A program made the position numbers and the translations under genes. Positions 1 to 6,464 of a stretch of 8,057 nt of DNA are shown in pieces. Origin of the DNA: Betaproteobacteria bacterium (GTDB lineage: Bacteria > Pseudomonadota > Gammaproteobacteria > Burkholderiales > Sulfuriferulaceae); the NCBI GenBank assembly GCA_003455595.1, contig DMQT01000280.1, positions 610 to 8,666 on the forward strand, written 5' to 3'. The stretch's first letter is position 1; every line of letters starts with the position of its first letter. A model generated the notes under the pieces. That model was not told the DNA's origin and did not search any database. It saw only the letters and a list, made by a program, of their open reading frames with translations.

Positions 1-231
1 ATCGATACCAAGCGTGTCAAAACGCAGATTCGGGTACAGAACGGTGAGACGGCGGTGTTGGGTGGTATCTATGAGCAGAACAAGCGCGGCGACGTGACCA
101 AGGTGCCTTTCCTGGGTGATATCCCGGTGCTGGGGCATTTGTTCCGTACCGATTCCAGGCAAGATACGAAAACTGAACTGCTGGTGTTCCTCACGCCTCG
201 CATTGTCAGGGATGACGCAGGTCTGCGTTGA
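1..231 (+). CDS. pilQ: Type IV pilus secretin PilQ, C-terminal fragment (5' end outside window)
   Basis: This is the last 76 codons of a secretin, open at the window's left edge and ending in TGA at 229-231. PilQ forms the outer-membrane ring through which the type IV pilus is extruded. The visible part is the end of the secretin domain: the strand around NGETAVLGGIYEQ, then the diagnostic VPFLGDIPVLGHLF stretch (fragment residues 35-48), then TELLVFLTPRIV near the C-terminus. VPFLGDIP and the ending LLVFLTPRIV are hallmarks of the PilQ/GspD superfamily. PilQ rather than GspD is favoured because aroK follows immediately, which is the usual end of pilMNOPQ operons, and because the protein stops soon after the TPRIV strand without the long C-terminal S-domain seen in many GspD proteins. 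Nothing appears truncated apart from the window edge. Confidence 0.94.
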   Translation: MDTKRVKTQIRVQNGETAVLGGIYEQNKRGDVTKVPFLGDIPVLGHLFRTDSRQDTKTELLVFLTPRIVRDDAGLR

Positions 232-252
232 TCCTTGGTAAATGAAACAGCC

Positions 253-288
253 TGACAAAGGCGGGTATATCCCGCCTTTGTCATTTTC
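253..288 (+). terminator. Rho-independent terminator after pilQ
   Basis: A perfect 13-bp inverted repeat (TGACAAAGGCGGG at 253-265 and its complement at 271-283) encloses a five-base loop TATAT and is followed by TTTT at 284-287. It starts 21 bases after the pilQ stop. The GC-rich upper stem and the T run make it a convincing terminator for the upstream pil operon, so aroK and the genes after it probably depend mainly on their own promoter. The A run partly mirrored on the other strand is short, so bidirectional action is doubtful. Confidence 0.87.
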
Positions 289-338
289 AACAGCCGGTGC
301 AAAGCCCATTCGGGGTATATAGTCCCGCAGGCTTTCGC

Positions 339-351
339 TACAATCGCGCCA
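339..351 (+). promoter_or_regulatory. Possible aroK promoter -10 box close to the start codon
   Basis: TACAAT at 339-344 differs from the sigma-70 -10 consensus at one base and lies six bases before the aroK ATG at 351. A start site seven bases after it would be at or near the A of the ATG, giving a leaderless or nearly leaderless message. This fits the absence of a Shine-Dalgarno sequence in the bases before 351. No good -35 box is seen 16-18 bases upstream, so this rests on one hexamer plus the terminator before it. An alternative -10-like string, TATATAGT, lies at 316-323. Confidence 0.32.
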
Positions 352-893
352 TGAACAATAAACATTCCAATATTTTCCTGATCGGTCTGATGGGTGCGGG
401 CAAGACCACGGTCGGGCGATTGTTGGCCAAGCATCTCGACAAGTGTTTTTACGATTCGGATCATGAAATCGTGCGCCGTAACGGGGTGTTGATACCGGTC
501 ATCTTTGAAGTTGAGGGTGAGGCCGGTTTTCGCAAGCGGGAAGAATGCGTCATCGACGAATTGAGCGGGCTGTCCAATATTGTCATGGCCACCGGCGGCG
601 GCGCGGTGTTGAGCGCGCAGACGCGAGCCGTATTGTCGGCGCGCGGCACGGTGGTGTATCTGCGCGGCACTGTAGATGAACTGTGGCAGCGCACCAAACA
701 CGACCGCAATCGCCCGCTGCTACAGACGGCAGACCCGAAGGCGAAACTGCGTGAGCTGTATGCCCAGCGCGACCCGCTGTATCGTGAAGTGGCGGATGTG
801 GTGATTGATACCAGCCGCCAGAATGTCAACGCGTTGGTGCGCCAGCTGGAATTGAAGCTGGCTGCGCTGACCGTGCAACCCGACGCAACATGA
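351..893 (+). CDS. aroK: Shikimate kinase AroK
   Basis: This encodes a 180-residue cytoplasmic shikimate kinase, which phosphorylates shikimate to shikimate 3-phosphate with ATP in the chorismate pathway. The length is typical of the family. Visible motifs are the P-loop GLMGAGKTT (residues 12-20), the shikimate-binding Asp in YDSDHEI (D37), the conserved GE..FR region with R61, the ATGGGAV Walker-B-like glycine motif (G82-G84), the lid region with RNRPLL (R119-R121), and RDPLY (R140) near the C-terminus. No key residue is missing. ATG 351 is chosen because it gives the normal short N-terminus before the first beta strand. An upstream GTG at 297 would add 18 unconserved residues and place the start almost inside the pilQ terminator. 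There is no clear ribosome binding site. The stop codon overlaps the start of the next gene (ATGA, 890-893), so the two are probably translationally coupled. The usual partner aroB does not follow. Confidence 0.97.
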   Translation: MNNKHSNIFLIGLMGAGKTTVGRLLAKHLDKCFYDSDHEIVRRNGVLIPVIFEVEGEAGFRKREECVIDELSGLSNIVMATGGGAVLSAQTRAVLSARGTVVYLRGTVDELWQRTKHDRNRPLLQTADPKAKLRELYAQRDPLYREVADVVIDTSRQNVNALVRQLELKLAALTVQPDAT

Positions 894-2212
894 ATTTCAG
901 CGTGCGTTGCGGTGTGATAGGCATCATCGGCGCTTGGCTGATGCTCCAGGCCGCCACGCTGCACGCCGAGGTCATTCAGGCCGATCCGGGCAACTACCGC
1001 GCACAGCTCGTTAGTCTTAAAGCCGGTGACCATTTGCAATTGGCATCGGGCGATTATTACCGTGGCCTGCCGTTGCATAACCTGGCAGGCGAGGCGGGCA
1101 AGCCCATCGTGATTGCCGGGCCGGCCGCGCCGGGGCGTGCCATTTTCCATGCGCGTGCAGGCGCGCATACCGTCAGCCTGTTGAATGCGGCCTACATCGA
1201 GATTCGTAACCTGGAGCTGGATGGTGGGAATTTGCCGGTGGACGGCGTGCGTGCCGAAGGCCATGCGCAGTTCGCGCACCACATTACGCTGACGCATCTG
1301 CTCATCGTCGGCCACGGCAACAACCAGCAAACCGTTGCTATTTCGACCAAATGCCCGGCATGGGGTTGGGTGATTCGCGATAATGTCATTCGCGGTGCGG
1401 GCACGGGGATGTACCTGGGCAATTCCGACGGCAGCGACCCCTTTATCGGCGGCGTCATCGAATACAACCTTATCACCGATACGCTGGGTTACAACCTGCA
1501 AATCAAGCACCAGATCGGGCGACCCAATGTGCCGGACATACCCACCATGCCGCAGCAAACCGTGATCCGCTACAACGTGTTCAGCAAGGCAGAAAACAGC
1601 AGTGCCGGCGGGTTGGCGCGCCCCAACGTGCTGGTGGGGCATGCCCCGCTGTCGGGTCTTGGTGTCGATGACCGTTATCTGGTGTATGGCAACTTCTTTT
1701 ACCGCAATCCCACCGAGGCGCTGTTTCAGGGCGAAGGCAACATTGCGTTTTACAACAACGTGCTGGTCAACCCTGACGGTGACGCACTGCACATCCAGCC
1801 GCATCACGACCAGCCCAAACGCATCTGGATTGCCTACAACACTATCCTGGCGAGCGGCGATGGTGTGCGTATTCTGACGCGCGTCGATACGCTTGCAAAC
1901 GTGCGTGACGTCACGCATAACCTGATTTTCGCCGGGCGACCGCTGACGGGTGGCACGCAGCTTGACAACCGGATCGGCCAACCCGGCCAGGCGGCATTGT
2001 TGTTGCGACGACCTGACGCCGTGCCGCCATTGCTCGACTTGAGCCCGCTGAAATCCTTAGGCGGGGCAGCGGCCACTTTACCGGATTTACCCGACGTCGC
2101 GAACGACTACGCCGGGCGACCGCGCAATGCCGCCGACATCGGCGCGTTTAATAGCGATGTGCCGCAGCGCCGGAACCCGATGGCTTTAATTAGCCGGATG
2201 CTCCCGCGCTAA
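890..2212 (+). CDS. Exported right-handed parallel beta-helix protein (polysaccharide lyase/epimerase-like fold)
   Basis: This is a 440-residue protein with a Sec signal peptide: a short basic N-terminus (R6), a hydrophobic core at residues 8-22, and a likely signal peptidase I site after TLHA (residue 26). The mature part begins with a stretch of the kind seen at the N-terminus of beta-helix lyases (NYRAQL..LKAGDHLQLASGDYY, residues 35-57). It continues with repeating rungs rich in I/V-x-N: YIEIRNLEL (102-110), HITLTHLLIV (131-140), WVIRDNVIRG (160-169), GVIEYNLITD (188-197), TVIRYNVFS (224-232), RYLVYGNFF (262-270), NIAFYNNVLV (284-293) and IWIAYNTILA (312-321). This periodicity is the hallmark of pectate-lyase-type solenoids. 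Near the end, DYAGRPRNAADIGAF (406-420) matches the D..G..R....DIGA closing motif of many secreted beta-helix proteins. Catalytic residues cannot be assigned by eye, so lyase, epimerase, hydrolase or non-enzymatic binding all remain possible. The start overlaps the aroK stop, and the next gene begins 16 bases after its TAA. Its location beside a ligase/polymerase suggests action on the same glycan in the periplasm or outside, by inference. Confidence 0.86.
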   Translation: MNFSVRCGVIGIIGAWLMLQAATLHAEVIQADPGNYRAQLVSLKAGDHLQLASGDYYRGLPLHNLAGEAGKPIVIAGPAAPGRAIFHARAGAHTVSLLNAAYIEIRNLELDGGNLPVDGVRAEGHAQFAHHITLTHLLIVGHGNNQQTVAISTKCPAWGWVIRDNVIRGAGTGMYLGNSDGSDPFIGGVIEYNLITDTLGYNLQIKHQIGRPNVPDIPTMPQQTVIRYNVFSKAENSSAGGLARPNVLVGHAPLSGLGVDDRYLVYGNFFYRNPTEALFQGEGNIAFYNNVLVNPDGDALHIQPHHDQPKRIWIAYNTILASGDGVRILTRVDTLANVRDVTHNLIFAGRPLTGGTQLDNRIGQPGQAALLLRRPDAVPPLLDLSPLKSLGGAAATLPDLPDVANDYAGRPRNAADIGAFNSDVPQRRNPMALISRMLPR

Positions 2213-2218
2213 TCAATC

Positions 2219-2223
2219 AGGAG
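2219..2223 (+). promoter_or_regulatory. Ribosome binding site of the giant membrane protein gene
   Basis: AGGAG lies five bases before ATG 2229 and fixes that start. It is the clearest Shine-Dalgarno sequence of the three-gene run, in contrast to aroK and the beta-helix gene, which have none. It follows the upstream stop codon (2210-2212) by six bases, consistent with one polycistronic message. Confidence 0.75.
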
Positions 2224-2228
2224 ACGCC

Positions 2229-5200
2229 ATGCAGCACAAATCCGGCAGTCGTTCGGCGGAGATCTACGCAGCGCTGGCGTACCTGTGCTTTGTGATCTAC
2301 GGTAGCCTGGTGCCGCTGGATTTTCACGCGCATCCTCTGTCGGAAGCCTGGCAAACGTTCCTCGGCGGCGGAACCGGATCAACGCTGGTCTCGCTGGCAG
2401 ACAGGGCAACCAATATTCTGCTTTCCGTGCCCCTTGCCTTTTTTGGGTTCGGTGCCTTTGCGAGAACAGGACGCCCGCTACGTAATATCGTTGTGGCAGG
2501 TTTGATATGGCTCGCGTGTGTTTTTTTCGCGATCGCGGTCGAGTTTCTGCAAGTGTTCCTGCCGACACGTACCTCATCCTGGGGCGACATCGTTGCGCAA
2601 GCTATTGGCGCTTTGTTCGGCATCGTCCTCTGGATTCTCTTAGGGCGCTGGTGGGTTGAAGCGCTGCAAACATTGACTCGAGCAGCCGGCAGGATGCCCA
2701 TTGGCCCTGAGTCAAGACGCGCCGTTTTATTGGCTGCAATTCCCTATTTGCTGATATTGCTTGCAACAAATGGTTACCTCACAAATTCCTGGGAGAGCAT
2801 GGCCGGAGCCGCGGATCGCTTCCAGGCACTCCACCTTGCGCCCTTCTACTACCTTTACTTTGCAAGTACGGTATGGGCGACCTCCAGTGTGGTCTTGTAC
2901 TTTCTGCTCTACATTCCTGTCGGAATTGGATTCTGGCTGTGGGTCGGGAGACGCGATGTGCACTCTCAAGCCAGCCCCGCGTTGACCGTTGCGCTGGCCA
3001 GCGCGGGGCTGGCTTTCGTCATGGAAGCAGGGAAACTTTTTATTGCAAGTAAACATCCGGATACGACGAACATCCTGCTAGGCGCAAGCGGGGGTGCCAG
3101 CGGATTCGCGTTATGGCCTTGGGTGATCCATCGTACTCAAGCGGGTCTTCCAACACCTACACCCCCGGCCAGGCAGGAATCCATCGAGGAGATTCGACCA
3201 CGCAGCGTCAGGAACCTGCGGTTCTTTGCATTTCGGATTGTTTCCGTACTGGTACTCGGTGCAACGGCATGGGGACTGTACCTTTTCCCATCGGAACCTC
3301 TCCTGCTAGCCATTGCAGTCACCCTGTACGCGGTGCTCATGCTGAGATTTCCAGCGGTCTGGCTGTTCGTCATCCCCGCGCTGTTGCCAATTTTCGATTT
3401 GGCGCCCTGGACCGGATGGTTTTTCTTCAACGAATTCGATTTGGTGGTGCTGACCACCATCGGCACCGGTTTCTGGATTATCGCCTCCGCACCATCAAGG
3501 GTGGGAATGCCACGAGGGCTGCGCTTCCTGCTTTTGGCCTTCGGCGCGTCGTCTCTTGTCAGTCTGCTGATTGGCCTGCTCCCGCTTCAGCCACTGGATC
3601 TCAATGCTTTTTCCAGTTACTACAGCAAGTTCAATGCACTTCCCGCCGCCAAAGGTTTTTTCGAAGCAGCCGGATTGATTCCGTTGATCATCTACCACAT
3701 GCGCTCCGGCGTTGACGTTTTACGACGCTTCAGCGCAGGCATGGTCATGGGTCTGGCTGGCGTCGTTCTCGCGGTGTTTTGGGAACGCCTGCTGTTTCCG
3801 GGGCTCCTCAATTTTTCCAGCGAGTTCCGGGTTTCTGGGCTGTTCTCGAGCATGCACACTGGTGGCTCTCACATTGAGGCGTATCTGGTCGCGGCATTGC
3901 CATTCACCGTGGCTTGGGCCTTCTATCACAGAAGCATGGTTCAGCGCGCCTTTGCGCTCTTGCTCTTCGCAGCCGGGACGTATGCGCTATTCGTGACGTT
4001 TGCCAGGGGCGGCTACCTTGGATTTGCCGTCTCGATGACGATACTGGCTGCGGGCAGCCTGATTGTTGGAGCAAAGCGATGGCGGCAGCGAAGGCCTCTT
4101 TTCGCCGCTGCCGCGCTGTCCATCGTGATCGCGGGAATTGTCGCGGTTCCGATCCTGGAAGGCTCATACGCTAAGAGCCGGCTTGCACTTGCCCCATTGG
4201 ACTTCTCGACCCGGCTTGCACTCTGGCGGGACACGCTGGAAATGATGGACTCGGGTTGGCTGACCACGACGTTTGGCATGGGCCTCGGTCGCTTCCCTGA
4301 AACCTACTTCTATAGAAATTCTACCGGTACCACCCCTGCAACCTACCGCTATTCGGTGGAAAACGGCAATGCGTATCTCAGCCTTGGTACGGGTGACCCG
4401 ATCTACCTCGAGCAGATTGTGGCAGTGAACCCGCATACAGCTTACAAGCTGTCCCTGAATTTTCGCAGCAAATCGTCCCCGGGCAACCTCAATGTCATGA
4501 TCTGCGAACGGACTTACATTGAATCCCGAAACTGCAAGGCTTCGAGCATCAGACAATCCGGGGTGCAAGCAGGATGGACACATTACGCGTTCTCCGTGGA
4601 TTCCGGTCCCCTGGGAGACGGGCCATGGTTTGCCCGGCGAACCGTGAAGCTGATTCTGGAGAATACGGGTCATGGCGTTGAGGATGTCGACAATGTGCAT
4701 CTCACTGGGGCGAATGGCCGCGAACTCGTTTCGAATGGCGACTTTTCCAAAGGGAATGAACACTGGTTTTTTTCAGCGTTCAATCACGGGCCATGGCACA
4801 TCGAAAACTTGTGGGTGCAAGCCTTTTTTGAACAAGGATGGGTGGGCGCGCTTCTGCTTTTTCTGCTGGTGTCATATAGCTTTGCAACACTGTTGAAAGG
4901 CACGCGCCAAGGCCATGTTGTATACGTCGTTTTGCTTGCTTCCCTGGGGGGATTCCTGAGCGTAGGACTGTTCGGAAGTCCCCTGGAGGCCCCGCGTATT
5001 GCGTTTCTTTTCTATCTGATTTTGCTGTTGCCTACGCTGCTGATCGAATCGGGCAAGCGTAAAACTGGCGGAAGAAATAACCGGTCGCTTGCTGCCGATC
5101 GGACCCGAACCGAAAAAACGGCAACCATCCCCAGCCTGCATTCCGTACAAGCTGAAGCGGCGACGACGATCCCGCTTCGGCGCATTTCAGTTGGCGAAAC

Positions 5201-6266
5201 TCCGGAGAGAATCACCAGGCATGCCGGCGTCACCGATCAGGAAAACACGGTGGCAGCAAACGGGAATCGGTTCGGAAAACTTTTAATGCAAATGCTGGGC
5301 GTAATCATGCTCATCGTGGCAGGCGGTTGGCTTGCCATGCACTCCCCGACTGTTCATTACGATGTGAGAGGGTTGCTGCACCCCGTTCATCCTTTCCTGT
5401 CACTGATTGCGCTATCTTTCTTCATTTGCTGGAGCCTTGGATTCCCGGTCGTCATCGCGAACTGGCTGACACGCAGGCGCTGGTTGGCATGGCTTTATCC
5501 GGGGATGCTTGGCTTGCATGCAACCGTGGCATGGATGCTGATCAGCGTCTCCGTTTCCCTCGACAGAATCTACAAGATTGTTGGTCACCCGACGCTGGGC
5601 TTGCCTTGGTACTGGGAAACTGCAGTTCGGTTCGTTGCCTTGTTCACTGCGCTGTCGCTATCGATCACCGGCGGAACCGGGGCAGCGATCTGGCTTGCAT
5701 ACAGACAAAAATCGGCAACCGCATTGCTGTCATGGGTGATAACCGTTTCGGCACTATTCCCGCTGCTTTATTGGGCTGTTGTCACCAATGCGGCGACCGA
5801 CAATCTTACCGAACTGATGGCGGATGGTGGCAGCGTAAGCGCTGCCCTGCTGCTCTCGGCTTTCGCAGCCCTGGTAGCATTCGGCGGGACATTGCTGGCG
5901 GCCCAACTGCAGCGATGGAGCCATAACGGTCTGCGCGCAGAGGTGCTGGTTGGATTTATGCTGTCCTTGCCGCTAGCCTATCTGGCCGTCCGATACGGAA
6001 CCGAAGATGCCCTTGTTAAATACGGCCAGGTATTCTCGGCCATGCAATTCCTGCTGAGCCCGGATCGGGCTCACTATGCACATGGATACCTACTGATGCT
6101 GCGATATTTGGTGGTTTACTTCGGGACAATCGGTTTGTTCGTACTAATTCAGTATCCGGTGTTGGGCTGGCTATTTGGCAACCGGAAAAATTTCCCGTTG
6201 CGCAACGCAGAAATCAGGGCTAGTCACCATTCCCGAAAGAAAACTTCGAACAGAGCACCACGCTGA
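2229..6266 (+). CDS. Giant fused membrane protein: double VanZ - O-antigen ligase/polymerase (Wzy_C-like) with jelly-roll insert - extra membrane module
   Basis: A single uninterrupted frame encodes 1345 residues, roughly three times the length of a normal O-antigen ligase. Domain order: (a) residues 12-140, a VanZ module with YGSLVP (24-29), D58..TN62, E105..Q108, R114 and D120; (b) about 203-300, a second, diverged VanZ-like repeat with E266..K269, H276, N281 and a glycine-rich end; (c) about 328-942, a polytopic Wzy_C-type core with FARGGYLGF (591-599, the family's R-G motif), FGMGLGRFP (682-690) before the large periplasmic loop, and HIEN..VQAFFEQGWVG (H857, N860, E868, G870, G873) just before the next helix; (d) an extracytoplasmic jelly-roll insert in that loop, about 698-848; (e) a basic, polar, probably cytoplasmic linker at 943-1014; (f) about eight further helices at 1016-1314 with no family I recognise; (g) a basic tail. 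Wzy_C proteins polymerise or transfer lipid-linked glycans at the periplasmic face of the inner membrane. That role is inferred here; the exact substrate is unknown. The gene follows the beta-helix gene by 16 bases with a good ribosome binding site. PglL-like protein glycosylation is an alternative role. Confidence 0.86.
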   Translation: MQHKSGSRSAEIYAALAYLCFVIYGSLVPLDFHAHPLSEAWQTFLGGGTGSTLVSLADRATNILLSVPLAFFGFGAFARTGRPLRNIVVAGLIWLACVFFAIAVEFLQVFLPTRTSSWGDIVAQAIGALFGIVLWILLGRWWVEALQTLTRAAGRMPIGPESRRAVLLAAIPYLLILLATNGYLTNSWESMAGAADRFQALHLAPFYYLYFASTVWATSSVVLYFLLYIPVGIGFWLWVGRRDVHSQASPALTVALASAGLAFVMEAGKLFIASKHPDTTNILLGASGGASGFALWPWVIHRTQAGLPTPTPPARQESIEEIRPRSVRNLRFFAFRIVSVLVLGATAWGLYLFPSEPLLLAIAVTLYAVLMLRFPAVWLFVIPALLPIFDLAPWTGWFFFNEFDLVVLTTIGTGFWIIASAPSRVGMPRGLRFLLLAFGASSLVSLLIGLLPLQPLDLNAFSSYYSKFNALPAAKGFFEAAGLIPLIIYHMRSGVDVLRRFSAGMVMGLAGVVLAVFWERLLFPGLLNFSSEFRVSGLFSSMHTGGSHIEAYLVAALPFTVAWAFYHRSMVQRAFALLLFAAGTYALFVTFARGGYLGFAVSMTILAAGSLIVGAKRWRQRRPLFAAAALSIVIAGIVAVPILEGSYAKSRLALAPLDFSTRLALWRDTLEMMDSGWLTTTFGMGLGRFPETYFYRNSTGTTPATYRYSVENGNAYLSLGTGDPIYLEQIVAVNPHTAYKLSLNFRSKSSPGNLNVMICERTYIESRNCKASSIRQSGVQAGWTHYAFSVDSGPLGDGPWFARRTVKLILENTGHGVEDVDNVHLTGANGRELVSNGDFSKGNEHWFFSAFNHGPWHIENLWVQAFFEQGWVGALLLFLLVSYSFATLLKGTRQGHVVYVVLLASLGGFLSVGLFGSPLEAPRIAFLFYLILLLPTLLIESGKRKTGGRNNRSLAADRTRTEKTATIPSLHSVQAEAATTIPLRRISVGETPERITRHAGVTDQENTVAANGNRFGKLLMQMLGVIMLIVAGGWLAMHSPTVHYDVRGLLHPVHPFLSLIALSFFICWSLGFPVVIANWLTRRRWLAWLYPGMLGLHATVAWMLISVSVSLDRIYKIVGHPTLGLPWYWETAVRFVALFTALSLSITGGTGAAIWLAYRQKSATALLSWVITVSALFPLLYWAVVTNAATDNLTELMADGGSVSAALLLSAFAALVAFGGTLLAAQLQRWSHNGLRAEVLVGFMLSLPLAYLAVRYGTEDALVKYGQVFSAMQFLLSPDRAHYAHGYLLMLRYLVVYFGTIGLFVLIQYPVLGWLFGNRKNFPLRNAEIRASHHSRKKTSNRAPR
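2262..3137 (+). other. Domain: tandem VanZ-like modules (residues 12-303 of the giant protein)
   Basis: Two successive membrane units share the same ending pattern. In the first it is E105..Q108, then R114, D120 and G127..G131. In the second it is E266..K269, then K275/H276, N281 and G288..G292. Spacing from the acidic residue to the D/N position is 15 residues in both, which argues for an internal duplication followed by divergence of the second copy. VanZ was named for a teicoplanin-resistance accessory gene, but the family is widespread and its biochemical role is not established, so no resistance function is implied. The linker at 304-328 is proline-rich and polar and separates this part from the ligase core. 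Confidence 0.72.
4320..4772 (+). other. Domain: jelly-roll (CBM-like) insert in the ligase periplasmic loop (residues 698-848)
   Basis: About 150 residues without any hydrophobic helix sit between FGMGLGRFP and the HIEN..EQGW segment, which are normally much closer in Wzy_C proteins. The insert is strand-rich and looks like a carbohydrate-binding beta sandwich of the CBM4/9 or galactose-binding type: YLEQIVAVNPHTAYKLSLNF (726-745), GWTHYAFSVDSG (782-793), VKLILENTG (806-814) and VEDVDNVHLTG (817-827). It ends with RELVSNGDFSKGNEHW (831-846), a phrase that usually opens such domains, so there may be a second partial copy or a permuted strand order. C759 and C769 are close enough to form a disulfide in the periplasm. 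Ligand binding is inferred from fold resemblance only. Confidence 0.68.
5268..6182 (+). other. Domain: unassigned C-terminal membrane module (residues 1014-1318)
   Basis: After the polar linker 943-1014 the protein re-enters the membrane with roughly eight hydrophobic segments, near 1016-1036, 1055-1077, 1085-1108, 1131-1156, 1165-1186, 1203-1225, 1237-1256 and 1291-1316. It lacks the VanZ E/Q..R..D..N pattern and the ligase R-G motif, and I recognise no family. The C-terminal 28 residues are strongly basic, consistent with a cytoplasmic end. It may be a domain fused from a once separate membrane protein gene. Confidence 0.55.
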
Positions 6267-6464
6267 ATACAGATGCGGGCGCCTTGCATCCCTGGAGCGC
6301 GATCGACAGATCGAGCTGATGTGGTTGATTCCACTGTATTCTCGTGTGCAAGTGGAGTGCTAGATAGACCAAGCAGGTGCTATGGAATGCAGTCACACGA
6401 TGATTGTCCGGAACCTGTCTTGCCGTGGGCATGGAAGGCATTACGGGTGCGGTACCATTAGCGC
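6267..6464. other. Non-coding gap between convergent genes
   Basis: These 198 bases separate the stop of the giant protein gene from the stop of the minus-strand VanZ gene. Short reading frames here show no coding character or recognisable motif. Two weak hairpins can be drawn: CGATC-gaca-GATCG at 6300-6313, extendable to 6296-6317 through one mismatch, and TCCACT at 6330-6335 with AGTGGA at 6351-6356. Neither is followed by a T run on either strand, so no intrinsic terminator is supported. Confidence 0.6.

Noticed and set aside
297..350. Upstream GTG start extending aroK by 18 residues
   Set aside because: It begins only nine bases after the terminator T run, has no ribosome binding site, and adds residues not found in shikimate kinases. 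ATG 351 gives a standard N-terminus.
461..1981. Long minus-strand open frame (506 codons) opposite aroK and the beta-helix gene
   Set aside because: It runs antisense across two well-supported genes, its translation has no recognisable motif, and its composition is that expected from the complement of GC-rich codons.
2262..3137. Glycopeptide (teicoplanin) resistance function from the VanZ resemblance
   Set aside because: VanZ-family proteins are widespread in bacteria without such resistance, and no vanA-type genes are present in the window.
6296..6317. Hairpin in the convergent gap as a terminator
   Set aside because: The stem is only five perfect pairs plus three beyond a mismatch, and there is no T run after it on either strand.
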